A DNA stretch of 31,052 nt from a virus (IMGVR_UViG_3300001097_000043:1-31052), one strand, 5' to 3'; shown: positions 1 to 7,077, counted from the first letter of the stretch. Notes: generated by a model from the letters alone, not told the origin. Made by a program: numbers and translations.

Positions 1-2
1 AT

Positions 3-233
3 ATGAAAGATAAGTATAATAAGATATGTAAAATTTGTCAACAGAAAAAGGACTCAGAACGTAAGTTTTGCACAAAATGTGGCAAGAATAAAATTTTAGA
101 TTTATTTGGTAGTGATATTAGAAAGAAGGACGGTAAAAGGTCTTGGTGTAAAAACTGTGAAAAAGAAGAAAGGGGAAATAGTAGAAATATTATTTACACA
201 ACAGACCCATCGTCACACCCTCTTAAATCCTAG
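3..233 (+). CDS. Short zinc-ribbon protein, possibly a truncated endonuclease
   Basis: A 76-residue product with three Cys pairs: C9/C12, C23/C26 and C49/C52. The last two pairs flank a segment rich in K, D and G (FGSDIRKKDGKRSWCKNC). This CxxC-20-CxxC unit is the type found at the N-terminus of phage HNH and GIY-YIG homing endonucleases, and it recurs in this window in the intron endonuclease at 8418 and the terminase-adjacent protein at 6134. No nuclease domain follows: the frame closes at 233 and about 225 bases without a clear gene come next. It may be a decayed homing endonuclease or a genuine small DNA-binding protein. The ATG is 3 bases from the window edge, so its SD, or a longer upstream reading frame, cannot be seen. 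Confidence 0.5.
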   Translation: MKDKYNKICKICQQKKDSERKFCTKCGKNKILDLFGSDIRKKDGKRSWCKNCEKEERGNSRNIIYTTDPSSHPLKS

Positions 234-363
234 TGTTCATAGCGATTTAAGTACCCTAGACAAAGAACGTGTGGAAACGATTGACTTTTCGTCTTTTCAG
301 ACCATAGGTATTAGAGGAATAGTAATAGACACTGTAATATTGCTATTTCCAATAAAAAAGACT

Positions 364-431
364 AGTGGGGTATAACAGAGCGACAAATGCAAATTAAGCA
401 AAAGAAGACAGCTTCTAGATTATACCCCACT
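364..431 (+). other. Perfect 12-bp inverted repeat closing a 68-nt structured element
   Basis: AGTGGGGTATAA at 364-375 is exactly complementary to TTATACCCCACT at 420-431. The 44-nt interior can form a small hairpin, AGAAG (403-407) with CTTCT (412-416), and a TGC/GCA stem with a 7-nt loop at 388-400. No T-run follows, so it is a poor intrinsic terminator. It ends 27 bases before tRNA-Thr. Its 68-nt size and closing stem recall a tRNA-sized RNA, but no canonical tRNA arms can be assigned. It could be a processing signal, a decayed tRNA or a small RNA. The rest of 234-458 shows no convincing gene. Confidence 0.4.
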
Positions 432-458
432 TCTTATATAGATTCCATTATACTTTAT

Positions 459-529
459 GCTTTTATAGCTCAATGGCAGAGCTACTGTCTTGTAAGCAGT
501 AAATTACAGTTCGATTCTGTATAGAAGCT
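459..529 (+). tRNA. tRNA-Thr (anticodon TGT)
   Basis: A full cloverleaf can be folded by eye. The acceptor is GCTTTTA (459-465) with TAGAAGC (522-528), 7 pairs including one G-U. The D arm is GCTC/GAGC (468-471/479-482) with loop AATGGCA. The anticodon arm is ACTGT/GCAGT (484-488/496-500) with loop CTTGTAA and anticodon TGT at 491-493. The T arm is TACAG/CTGTA (505-509/517-521) with loop TTCGATT. The discriminator is T529 and no CCA is encoded. TGT reads ACA, a favoured Thr codon in this AT-rich genome, so it probably supplements host decoding during late expression. Confidence 0.95.
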
Positions 530-539
530 TAAAATATTT

Positions 540-610
540 TCCTTTGTCGTTCAATGGTAGGACGTTCGGTTGTTACCCGATTAATAAAAGTTCAAATCTT
601 TTCGAAGGAG
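540..610 (+). tRNA. tRNA-Asn (anticodon GTT)
   Basis: A cloverleaf folds by eye, ten bases after tRNA-Thr. The acceptor is TCCTTTG (540-546) with CGAAGGA (603-609). The D arm is GTTC/GGAC (549-552/560-563) with loop AATGGTA. The anticodon stem is TTCGG/CCGAT (565-569/577-581) with one T-T mismatch at its base; the loop is TTGTTAC with anticodon GTT at 572-574. The T arm is AAAAG/CTTTT (586-590/598-602) with loop TTCAAAT. The discriminator is G610 and CCA is not encoded. Probably co-transcribed with tRNA-Thr. Confidence 0.95.
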
Positions 611-638
611 TTACATTTTATATTATAATTAAATGTAA
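611..638 (+). other. Hairpin just after tRNA-Asn
   Basis: TTACATTT (611-618) pairs perfectly with AAATGTAA (631-638) across a 12-nt AT loop. It abuts the 3' end of tRNA-Asn and has no T-run, so it is more likely a 3'-processing or stability element than a terminator. The rest of the stretch up to the HU gene shows no other clear signal. Confidence 0.3.
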
Positions 639-689
639 ATAAGCACATAGAAATTGCGGTAAAAAATAAAAATAGAAGTTAAAAGCTTC

Positions 690-705
690 AAATATGAAAA
701 GGGGT
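690..705 (+). promoter_or_regulatory. 16-bp translation-initiation repeat, copy 1
   Basis: AAATATGAAAAGGGGT occurs here and again, identical, at 3661-3676. In both cases the final T lies 9 bases before an ATG (714 and 3685). The AAAAGGGG part is the SD. The conserved bases to its left are not needed for ribosome binding and may have another role or reflect a shared origin. Confidence 0.5.
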
Positions 706-713
706 TATAGATT

Positions 714-1004
714 ATGAACAAATTAGAATTGGTTAAGTATTATGCAAAGTTTTATGGTGTTACGCAAGAAGAGTCTGTGGAAGAATTGGCACAAATGACA
801 GATTTTTTAATTGGCTTGGTGAATTCTTTGTCGCTAGACGAAAAAGTAACGCTTCAGGGATTTGGTGCATTTGGGATTGTAGAGAGAGCTGGAAGAAATG
901 GAAGGAATCCAGGCACAGGGGAAGCGATTGTAATTACCTCTAAAAAAGTTGTTAAGTTTGAACCCCAAAAGACATTAAAAGAATCAGTGAATAATAAACA
1001 GTAG
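714..1004 (+). CDS. HU/IHF-family histone-like DNA-binding protein
   Basis: A 96-residue protein matching the usual HU length of about 90-100. The helical N-terminal half is followed by the HU beta-arm signature: GFGAFGIVERAGR at about 49-61 and RNGRNPGTGE at 61-70, where the Pro intercalates into the DNA minor groove. It ends with VKFEPQKTLKESV, matching the HU C-terminal strand and helix. HU dimers bend and compact DNA nonspecifically; a phage copy probably organises replicating or packaged phage DNA. The start is well supported by AAAAGGGG 9-10 bases upstream. SPbeta carries an HU homologue (YonN) next to its late region, which fits this position; that parallel is from memory. Confidence 0.95.
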   Translation: MNKLELVKYYAKFYGVTQEESVEELAQMTDFLIGLVNSLSLDEKVTLQGFGAFGIVERAGRNGRNPGTGEAIVITSKKVVKFEPQKTLKESVNNKQ

Positions 1005-1027
1005 TTAATAAGAAGGGTTAGTATAAG

Positions 1028-1047
1028 TCAATCAATCAATCAATCAA
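1028..1047 (+). repeat. TCAA tandem repeat, 5 perfect copies
   Basis: Five contiguous TCAA units lie in the intergenic space between the HU gene and the terminator at 1067. Tetranucleotide runs like this can change length by polymerase slippage. Being non-coding and upstream of a terminator, any effect would be on transcript spacing or structure, not reading frame. Confidence 0.85.
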
Positions 1048-1066
1048 AACTAAATACAATATTCCT

Positions 1067-1098
1067 AATGGACAATTTATTAATTAAAATTGTCTATT
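1067..1098 (+). terminator. Intrinsic terminator after the HU gene
   Basis: GACAATTT (1071-1078) pairs with AAATTGTC (1087-1094), loop ATTAATTA. The stem extends outward over 1067-1070/1095-1098 to 12 pairs with one G-U. The 3' side runs into TATTTTACT, a short interrupted T-tract. It separates the HU gene from the next gene at 1126. Confidence 0.7.
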
Positions 1099-1125
1099 TT
1101 ACTATAAAAACACAAAGGACTAAAA

Positions 1126-1422
1126 ATGGATAAAATAAAAAGCATAGTTTTATTTTTGTTAGGTGGGATTGTATTTAGATATATAGTAGAATGGTTAGAT
1201 TTATATACAATGCATTTAAGCAATATAAAAGAAAGAGGAACAGTAAAAATACAAGCTCAAATTTATGAAATTGGGAAATCGCTTCCAAAAGAATATACTA
1301 AGGAAACACAAGATGAAGAAGAAGACCCTCAAGGACAAATGTTCGCTATAGGGTTTGATATGAGTGGCGACGAAGAATATTACGATGAAGAAGATAGTGA
1401 AGAAGAGGAGTTTGAAGAATAA
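1126..1422 (+). CDS. Small membrane-anchored acidic protein, unknown
   Basis: 98 residues. A hydrophobic segment at about 5-24 (VLFLLGGIVFRYIVEW) is a likely membrane anchor. A basic linker follows, and the C-terminal third is extremely acidic (runs of D and E from about residue 63 to the end). With Lys at both ends of the hydrophobic segment, topology is uncertain. The SD AAAGGA lies 7 bases upstream of the ATG. It is followed at 15 bases by the RusA-like gene, suggesting one operon. No family recognised. Confidence 0.7.
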   Translation: MDKIKSIVLFLLGGIVFRYIVEWLDLYTMHLSNIKERGTVKIQAQIYEIGKSLPKEYTKETQDEEEDPQGQMFAIGFDMSGDEEYYDEEDSEEEEFEE

Positions 1423-1436
1423 TGGAAGGTGACTAA

Positions 1437-1895
1437 ATGACTGAAAACTTAATTGGAAAGTATAAAAATCAAATATTAATTACAATAGATGATGAAGATG
1501 TTAAGGAATATTTAATATATTACTTCAAAAAATATCCAAATAGAAGGGTCGCTCCGATTGATAGACCAACCCACCCTTCAATGAATAAATGGATGATAAT
1601 GAAACGACCACAAATGAACGATACAAAACAAAAATGGAAAGAATTTACAGTTTGGATAGTTAAAAAAAACGGTTTAGAAAATAAAATGATTGAAGAATGT
1701 GAAATGACTTTTATTAGCTATTTTAAAACTAAAATTAGAAAAGATGTTGATAATACATCGCCAAAATTTGTGTTAGATGGTTTCCCAGAAGCGAGATTAA
1801 TAATTGATGATGACTCTTTACATCTAACAAGTTTAACATTGAAATGCGGGTATGATAAATTAAGACCTAGAACAGAAATTTATATTAATTATTAA
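1437..1895 (+). CDS. RusA-family Holliday junction resolvase
   Basis: 152 residues. The RusA catalytic signature is clear: RKDVDN at 101-106, then K110, LDG at 113-115 and the acidic cluster DDDS at 124-127. This corresponds to the D-x-D-N...K...LD...DD pattern whose Asp residues bind Mg2+ in E. coli RusA. RusA enzymes are dimers that resolve four-way junctions by paired nicks; in phages they debranch recombination intermediates before packaging or help replication. The length is somewhat above the classical 120 residues because of about 60 extra N-terminal residues (a region rich in Y, R and W). The SD GGAAGGTGA directly precedes the ATG. The nearby HU gene fits a DNA-metabolism operon. Confidence 0.88.
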   Translation: MTENLIGKYKNQILITIDDEDVKEYLIYYFKKYPNRRVAPIDRPTHPSMNKWMIMKRPQMNDTKQKWKEFTVWIVKKNGLENKMIEECEMTFISYFKTKIRKDVDNTSPKFVLDGFPEARLIIDDDSLHLTSLTLKCGYDKLRPRTEIYINY

Positions 1896-1961
1896 AAATG
1901 TAACAATTTACTAAAAAGCAAAGCAAAACAAAAAATAAAATATTATGAAAGAAGGATAATT

Positions 1962-2180
1962 TTGATAAATATTACGTCAAGTGTAATGAAAGATTTAAGG
2001 AAATATATACCTATTAATGAATTAGAGTTTAAATTAGTATATAAAAGCGCTAGTGGAAGAACTAGTACTGTAAACGAAAAAAACTACGTAGTTCTGAATA
2101 AAGGTAAAAACAAAAGCGATAAAAAATATAATATTGAAGAAAAACTTTACAAGAAATACCTAAGATTGAAAAGTTTATAA
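1962..2180 (+). CDS. Small basic protein, unknown
   Basis: 72 residues, Lys-rich, with no Cys and no membrane segment. It starts at a TTG with GAAGGA 7 bases upstream; no better in-frame ATG with an SD exists nearby. The region 40-72 is highly basic (VVLNKGKNKSDKK...KYLRLKSL), compatible with nucleic-acid binding but not diagnostic. It sits between the resolvase and the beta-CASP nuclease in the same direction. No family recognised. Confidence 0.6.
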   Translation: MINITSSVMKDLRKYIPINELEFKLVYKSASGRTSTVNEKNYVVLNKGKNKSDKKYNIEEKLYKKYLRLKSL

Positions 2181-2214
2181 TACTATAAAATAAGACTGGT
2201 GGTATAAAAGATTT

Positions 2215-3642
2215 ATGACCAAAGCACAGAAAATAAAAGAAAAAGATATCATTGTTTCTTTTTCAGATTCCATGAGTAGTGAAGATGTTACAGGTAGCTG
2301 TATATCTATAGAATATTTAGACAAGAACATATTGTTAGAATGTGGACTACATCAAGGCAAAGGAATTAAGGAAGGATATGAAATAAATAAAAGAAAATTT
2401 AGTTTTAAAGTAAAAGAATTAGATGTGATAATATTATTTCATAATCATATTGACCATATTGGAAGAGTTCCACTATTATATAGCAGAGGGTGTAATTCTA
2501 GGATTATTGTTCCGAACGGAAGCAAGAAAATAATAGAAAAAATGTGGGTAAATTGCTCAATGATTTTAAATGGTGAAGCTAAGATACTTTCTAAAAAATT
2601 AGGAAGAATAGTTGACCCCTTATTTACTGACGACGATGTAGCTAATGCTTTAGGACACGTAGAAGAATTGCCTATTTATGCCGAGCATGAGATATTAGAT
2701 GGTGTAGTGTTAAAATATTTAAGTAGTGGTCATGTTGCGTTTGGAACGTCGGGTATTCTGAAAATTAAGAAAAATGAAATTTGGAAAACCGTTTATTACA
2801 CAAGCGATTTAGGAAATCCTTTATATAAGAATTACTATGTGCATAATTTAGATAAGGTAAAGAATGCGGACTTGACGATTTCTGAATGTACTTATTCAAA
2901 TAAAGAAAAAAGTTGTTCATATCCAAATCAAAGAGTTAAAGACATTGAAACTATAAAAAATGTAATTAATCAATACTGTGTGGAAAAGAGGGGTAAAATT
3001 TTAATTCCAGTATTTGCATTTCACAGAGCACAGCAAATGGGAATGTTATTATATGAAATGTTTCATGACGACGAAAGTTTTAAAATTCCAATTTACTATG
3101 ATAGCGTTTTATTAAGAGAGTTAAATTTAATCTTTGCGGATGAGTTTGAAGAGTTCAGTAAAGTATTGAAGTGGAAAAATATGAGAATGATTGAAGATAG
3201 AAAAGAGAGATTTGCGGTAATGGAAAGTAGCGAGCCTTGTATTATTTTATCGGCAGGGGGTATGTTGCAAGGTGGAGCGTCTGTAAGGTGGCTAGAAAAA
3301 CTTGCACCATCGACTAAGAATTTAATATTGTTTTGCGGATATTGTGGGGAAAACACATTAGGTCACAAATTAAAATTAAAGAAGCAAAAAACGGTAACGG
3401 TAAATGGAAATACAGTAAAAAATAATATTGGTGTTGCAAAGCTTAAGTCTTTTTCGAGTCATATTCAATATAATGAGTTAATAGAGTATTTGAGCGACAT
3501 AAGGTGTGGAAAAATAGCATTGCACCACAGTAACCTCGAAAGTAAAATTATCTTTAAAAAAGAGCTAGAAGAAAAACTAGAAAGTAAATGTAATAGTGCT
3601 AAAGTTTTGGCGGTAAATAAGTCTACAAAGATAAGACTGTAG
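2215..3642 (+). CDS. Beta-CASP metallo-beta-lactamase ribonuclease (CPSF73/RNase J superfamily)
   Basis: 475 residues. The metallo-beta-lactamase motif HxHxDH is H76-N-H78-I-D80-H81. Later ligand motifs are GH173 (SSGHVAFGTSG) and D198 (YTSDLG). The beta-CASP insert is marked by SECTYS (E224, motif A), ILIPVFAFHRAQQ at about 262-274, and ILSAGGMLQGGASVRWL, the region conserved in CPSF73-like enzymes. SFSSH, with His at motif C, is the form linked to RNA-acting rather than DNA-acting members, and IALHHSN supplies the terminal His. These Zn enzymes cut RNA endo- or exonucleolytically. There is no C-terminal RNase J domain and no KH domains, so it is a minimal form. It could process late phage transcripts or degrade host RNA; the substrate is unknown. 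The SD is weak (GGTGG). Confidence 0.9.
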   Translation: MTKAQKIKEKDIIVSFSDSMSSEDVTGSCISIEYLDKNILLECGLHQGKGIKEGYEINKRKFSFKVKELDVIILFHNHIDHIGRVPLLYSRGCNSRIIVPNGSKKIIEKMWVNCSMILNGEAKILSKKLGRIVDPLFTDDDVANALGHVEELPIYAEHEILDGVVLKYLSSGHVAFGTSGILKIKKNEIWKTVYYTSDLGNPLYKNYYVHNLDKVKNADLTISECTYSNKEKSCSYPNQRVKDIETIKNVINQYCVEKRGKILIPVFAFHRAQQMGMLLYEMFHDDESFKIPIYYDSVLLRELNLIFADEFEEFSKVLKWKNMRMIEDRKERFAVMESSEPCIILSAGGMLQGGASVRWLEKLAPSTKNLILFCGYCGENTLGHKLKLKKQKTVTVNGNTVKNNIGVAKLKSFSSHIQYNELIEYLSDIRCGKIALHHSNLESKIIFKKELEEKLESKCNSAKVLAVNKSTKIRL

Positions 3643-3660
3643 TAGAGTTCGCAAAAAACA

Positions 3661-3676
3661 AAATATGAAAAGGGGT
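3661..3676 (+). promoter_or_regulatory. 16-bp translation-initiation repeat, copy 2
   Basis: Identical to 690-705, at the same distance from the start codon. It includes the SD of the YonK-like gene. Confidence 0.5.
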
Positions 3677-3684
3677 CGTTAAAA

Positions 3685-3969
3685 ATGGCAAAAAGAAATA
3701 ATAGTATTAGTTTCAAAAAGGCAACAATAGATTTATCGACAATGCAAATTACAGAACAAATTAAGGATGATGTGGTGGTTAGTGATATTATGGCTGTGCT
3801 GAAAGAATTTTCAAGATATGAAAATTTAACTATTACAATTAAGCAAGACACAGATGGTGTTGACGTTATTGAAGACGGTTTAGACGATTGTATTGAAGAA
3901 GAAGACGAAATAGAGGAAGAAGAAGTAGAAGGCGCTGAGGGGGAAGTTCCCAATATTCCAATATTATAA
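3685..3969 (+). CDS. YonK-like small phage protein with acidic tail
   Basis: 94 residues. Residues 1-58 (ISFKKATIDLSTMQITEQI...VLKEFSRYENLTITIKQD) resemble, from memory, the small SPbeta YonK family: a beta hairpin, one helix and a strand. Residues 63-86 are almost entirely D and E, and the protein ends PNIPIL. YonK's function is not established to my knowledge. The start is fixed by AAAAGGGG 9-10 bases upstream. The phosphoesterase gene starts 26 bases downstream. Confidence 0.65.
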   Translation: MAKRNNSISFKKATIDLSTMQITEQIKDDVVVSDIMAVLKEFSRYENLTITIKQDTDGVDVIEDGLDDCIEEEDEIEEEEVEGAEGEVPNIPIL

Positions 3970-3995
3970 AAAATAAATTATGAAGGTGTGAAAAT

Positions 3996-5258
3996 TTGAA
4001 TAGATATTTAAAACAAGAGGGTGAAGACGATATAGAGTATCTTTTAAGACTAGTTGGGATTAAATTAGAGGAAAAAACAGACGATTTAGAATGGGTAGAC
4101 ATTGTTGAGTATTGTTCTTTAGATTGTCATCCTGACTCATTAAGAAAGGCTATGCAACCTTCATATTATGGGGCGTATTCCATATATATGTGGATTAAAG
4201 AGAAAGTGGCGGTTGGAAATGTTGTCTCTAGTGATAATGATAGCGATATTAAAGATTTAATAAAACAACTTGAAAAAACAAAAAGAGAAGTCTATATTGC
4301 TAGACAAAAAATGAGAGATGAAAAAAACGAATATTCAGCTTTTTTAAGAGAGCAATCAAGAATGGAAATGTTTTATGACAGGATTGACGAAGCTACTGAT
4401 AAGTTAGTTGCTAAAAAGAATAGGGTTGTCCCTCAAAAGATTGAGTTAGTAAATGGTGATTTTGATGTTATTTGTGCTTTTGCGGACGCACATTACGATT
4501 GTGAGTTTAAGATACTAGGATTCAATGGTGAGATAATCAACGAATACAGCACAAAAATTTTCGAGGATAGAATGCGAAGGCTTAGAGAAGAAATTGTAAC
4601 TTTTTGTAAAATGCATAATCACAATCATATTAATATAGTTGATATGGGTGATAGTATCGAGGGTATTTTACATCTCAGCGGATTATCGGCATTAAAAGGA
4701 AATATAGTTGATGCAATTATGGATTATGCTGATTTTGTAAGTGATTGGATATATGCTTTATCGGAAGAGGATAAGATAGCTATAGATTTTTATACTTCCG
4801 AAGGAAATCATTCTAATTTGAGATTACTAACAGGCAAGAAAGGTGATTTTCCAAATGAGAACTTAGAAAAGATATATGCTAGAGTTATTAAGAAAGCTTT
4901 CAAGAATAATACTAACGTTGAAGTTCATGATAGTGTTTCTGGATTAAACTATTTCAATATAATGGGATATGATTTCTTAACAGCACATGGTCAAGATGAG
5001 AAAAATATTAAAAATAGCATTCAAGAGTATGAAGAGACTTATGGTATAAAAATTAATTATTTCCTTGTTGGGCATTTACATAGTAAAAATGAAATCGAAG
5101 TTGCTAGAGGGAAAGAAGTGGTTCAAGTAAGGTCAATGATGGGCGGTAATGATTATTCCACTAGAATAAAAAAATCGTCTGATGCGGGTGCATTAATGTT
5201 TACAGTTCATAAAGACTGTGGTAAGAAATATGTAAACGAAGTAAAATTTAAAAATTAA
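3996..5258 (+). CDS. Calcineurin-like metallophosphoesterase with N-terminal HTH-like region
   Basis: 420 residues from a TTG start, SD GAAGGTG. Residues 10-70 (EYLLRLVGIKL...WVDIVEYC...DSLRKAM...GAYSIY) look like the helix-turn-helix-type N-terminus found on Firmicute phage phosphoesterases. A charged coiled coil follows at about 84-125. The two-metal phosphoesterase motifs come in order: DAH (D164, H166), GDSIE (G218-E222), GNH (270-272), AHG (H331) and GHLH (359-362). The family includes Mre11/SbcD nucleases and phosphatases; there is no SbcC partner here. The neighbouring HU and RusA genes suggest a nucleic-acid substrate, which is inference only. The second motif has Glu where GDxxD is usual. 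Confidence 0.88.
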   Translation: MNRYLKQEGEDDIEYLLRLVGIKLEEKTDDLEWVDIVEYCSLDCHPDSLRKAMQPSYYGAYSIYMWIKEKVAVGNVVSSDNDSDIKDLIKQLEKTKREVYIARQKMRDEKNEYSAFLREQSRMEMFYDRIDEATDKLVAKKNRVVPQKIELVNGDFDVICAFADAHYDCEFKILGFNGEIINEYSTKIFEDRMRRLREEIVTFCKMHNHNHINIVDMGDSIEGILHLSGLSALKGNIVDAIMDYADFVSDWIYALSEEDKIAIDFYTSEGNHSNLRLLTGKKGDFPNENLEKIYARVIKKAFKNNTNVEVHDSVSGLNYFNIMGYDFLTAHGQDEKNIKNSIQEYEETYGIKINYFLVGHLHSKNEIEVARGKEVVQVRSMMGGNDYSTRIKKSSDAGALMFTVHKDCGKKYVNEVKFKN

Positions 5259-5279
5259 AATATTAAGGGGAAATAACTT

Positions 5280-5654
5280 ATGAAAGATTTAGAATCTCAA
5301 GAGTTTATGGAAAGTATGATTAGTGAGTTAAATGTAGTATGTATGGAAATTTACGAAGCGGTTTCAAATGACGACTTAGGGAAAGCGAGATGGTTGTTGG
5401 CTTCATATGTTGACGATTGCGTTGAAGACGAGTTAAACCTAGAAGACGAAGACGAAGACGATTGGGGTGAAGATTGTGAATGTAGTAATTGTGAAGACGA
5501 TTACAAAAATTGTGATTGGACTGATTTTCATGAATTAGAAGATGAAGAGGACGAAGATTATATAGAAGATTGTAACTGTGAAAAATGTGTAGGTAAAAGA
5601 GATTTTGAGACAATAAAACAATTCTTGGGGTCGCTTGATATACTTCGTAAGTGA
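5280..5654 (+). CDS. Acidic Cys-rich protein with two CxCxxC clusters, unknown
   Basis: 124 residues, very acidic. Two near-identical cysteine clusters, C66-x-C68-xx-C71 and C98-x-C100-xx-C103, plus C78 suggest a Zn or Fe-S binding site held between acidic stretches. The N-terminal 45 residues are helical and C-terminal residues 107-124 form a more ordinary helix. The SD AAGGGG lies about 8 bases before the ATG. Its last 20 bases overlap the next gene in another frame. No family recognised; acidic phage proteins can mimic DNA, but nothing here proves that. Confidence 0.7.
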   Translation: MKDLESQEFMESMISELNVVCMEIYEAVSNDDLGKARWLLASYVDDCVEDELNLEDEDEDDWGEDCECSNCEDDYKNCDWTDFHELEDEEDEDYIEDCNCEKCVGKRDFETIKQFLGSLDILRK

Positions 5655-5928
5655 CGGTAGTTATATAAAGATAGGCTACACACAAGACCTAAGTAAAAGA
5701 AAACATAGTTTAGCAACAGGAAACTCAAGTAAATTGACTGTTTTAGCAACCGAAATTGGTGGTCTAAATAGAGAAAAAGAACTACACATAAAATTTACGA
5801 AATATAAACATAATAGAGAATGGTTTGAGCCTAGTGGGGAGTTATTAGAATATATTAACACTATAAGTGTTTTGTATGTAGATATTGTAGACGGAAATGT
5901 GATAGGATATAAGAAAATGAGTATGTAA
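5635..5928 (+). CDS. T5orf172/Mug113-type GIY-YIG protein
   Basis: 97 residues. The compact GIY-YIG variant is visible: IYFV at the start (the GIY strand), IKIGYT at 11-16 (the YIG strand), R22 in the following helix, then E-K-E-L-H-I-K-F (the E..LH..F signature of the T5orf172 family) and EWF near residue 64. There is no DNA-binding extension. The start is a TTG inside the preceding gene (20-base overlap, different frame), with TTGGGG 4-6 bases upstream; the frame offers no other start that keeps the IYF strand. It may be a free-standing nuclease acting on DNA, such as a mobile or host-genome-degrading enzyme; the target is unknown. Confidence 0.8.
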   Translation: MIYFVSDGSYIKIGYTQDLSKRKHSLATGNSSKLTVLATEIGGLNREKELHIKFTKYKHNREWFEPSGELLEYINTISVLYVDIVDGNVIGYKKMSM

Positions 5929-5946
5929 AATAGTTAATAATCTAAT

Positions 5947-6003
5947 AAAAAGGTAGTTTTATTTTGTAGTTCAAGACACAAGAAAAAACTATCTTTTTCT
6001 TTT
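5947..6003 (+). terminator. Strong intrinsic terminator ending the early/middle block
   Basis: 5947-5960 pairs with 5985-5998 over 14 bases with one G-U (GGTAG with CTATC at the core) across a 24-nt loop, followed by TCTTTTTT. It separates the accessory genes from the terminase operon. Confidence 0.8.
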
Positions 6004-6016
6004 TTAATGGAATATT

Positions 6017-6083
6017 TTGAATAGAATAAATAATTATATTGTACTATTATTTATCGTATTGAAAACATTCATTACGAATGTTT
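6017..6083 (+). promoter_or_regulatory. Likely control region of the packaging/head operon
   Basis: After the terminator come about 130 non-coding bases before the next gene. They hold a weak sigma-A-like pair, TTGAAT (6017-6022) and TACTAT (6042-6047), with a poor 19-base spacer. A perfect 8-bp inverted repeat, AAACATTC/GAATGTTT (6063-6070/6076-6083, loop ATTAC), sits about 50 bases before the start codon. The inverted repeat could be an operator or a transcript hairpin. The location says a late promoter should be here; the exact boxes are uncertain. Confidence 0.4.
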
Positions 6084-6133
6084 CGAGGGAAGTTTTTGTT
6101 TTACAAGGTAAATTAAGTGGAGGTGTTTTTTAA

Positions 6134-7066
6134 TTGGCGGTAAAAAAGGGTAATGATATAGAGATTAAGGTGGAGGTTTTGGAACTTCCATGTGTAAAAT
6201 GTGGAACAGTAAAAACGTTAGGTAAGTTTTGGAAAAGTGAAAGTAGAATAAATTTTAACGGTTATATGCACATTTGCAATGATTGTGCAAATGTTCTTTT
6301 TGACGAAATATATAGAGTACGTAGATATTTTGGCGAAGATTTTGAAGTAAATGGCGATACAATCGTATTCGACGACGTAACTGAGGAAATTATGAAAGAA
6401 ACATGTAGGTATTTAGATTTATGTTTTAGTTATAAATCATATACTAGCTTAAAAAGTCATATTGAGTCAGGTAAAATTAGTGGCAGAAAAACAAATATGA
6501 TAATGGGAATTTATAAAAGTAAATTAAGTTCAGTTGCAAAGAATAATGAAAAAAACAATATTCAATTTGGGACTACTTACGAATTTAGTGACGAATTAAT
6601 TTCACATAAAGAAAAAACTGTAAAAGAAGAAGAAAATAAAAGAGCTTTGGAAAAAGAATATAGTGAAGTTTGGAAAGGTACTTATACAAAAGAAGACTTA
6701 GATTATTTAGATAATTATCTTATAGACTTAAACGCGGACTTCAAGATTATTACTAAAAGTCATATGGACTATGCAAGGAAAATAGCAAAAGCAAGTTTAG
6801 CTATGGACAAAACAAGTGAAGATTATTTAAATAGACAATGTTCAGAAAAACAATATAAAGACATTAAAGAAATTTTTGATACTTTATCAAAATCAGCTAA
6901 ATTTAGTGAAGATAAAAGAGGATTGAATGATGTTGGCTTAGGGTCTTATGGTGTAATTTTTGATAAGGTAGAGGCTAAAAGATGGGTTCCTCAACATACC
7001 CCTATAGAAAAAGACGACTATGATAAAATAATAGAATATTTTTCTGTAATAGAAAAGTCGGTTTAG
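6134..7066 (+). CDS. Candidate small terminase subunit with N-terminal zinc ribbon
   Basis: 310 residues from TTG, SD GTGGAGGTG. An N-terminal zinc ribbon (C20/C23 and C48/C51, spaced LGKFWKSES...GYMHICNDC) precedes a helical, charged body with a likely coiled coil at about 150-180, and the C-terminus ends in DDYDKIIEYFSVI. It lies 11 bases upstream of the large terminase, where the DNA-recognising small subunit is normally encoded, and nothing else in the window fits that role. The assignment rests on position and DNA-binding features, not on a recognised TerS fold. Alternatively the ribbon marks it as a homing-endonuclease relative, but no HNH or GIY-YIG residues are present. Confidence 0.6.
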   Translation: MAVKKGNDIEIKVEVLELPCVKCGTVKTLGKFWKSESRINFNGYMHICNDCANVLFDEIYRVRRYFGEDFEVNGDTIVFDDVTEEIMKETCRYLDLCFSYKSYTSLKSHIESGKISGRKTNMIMGIYKSKLSSVAKNNEKNNIQFGTTYEFSDELISHKEKTVKEEENKRALEKEYSEVWKGTYTKEDLDYLDNYLIDLNADFKIITKSHMDYARKIAKASLAMDKTSEDYLNRQCSEKQYKDIKEIFDTLSKSAKFSEDKRGLNDVGLGSYGVIFDKVEAKRWVPQHTPIEKDDYDKIIEYFSVIEKSV

Positions 7067-7077
7067 GAGGGGTAATT

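Noticed and set aside
106-375. 89-codon frame overlapping the zinc-ribbon gene
   Set aside because: No SD, and the first half is the zinc-ribbon gene read in another frame. The rest shows no recognisable protein character.
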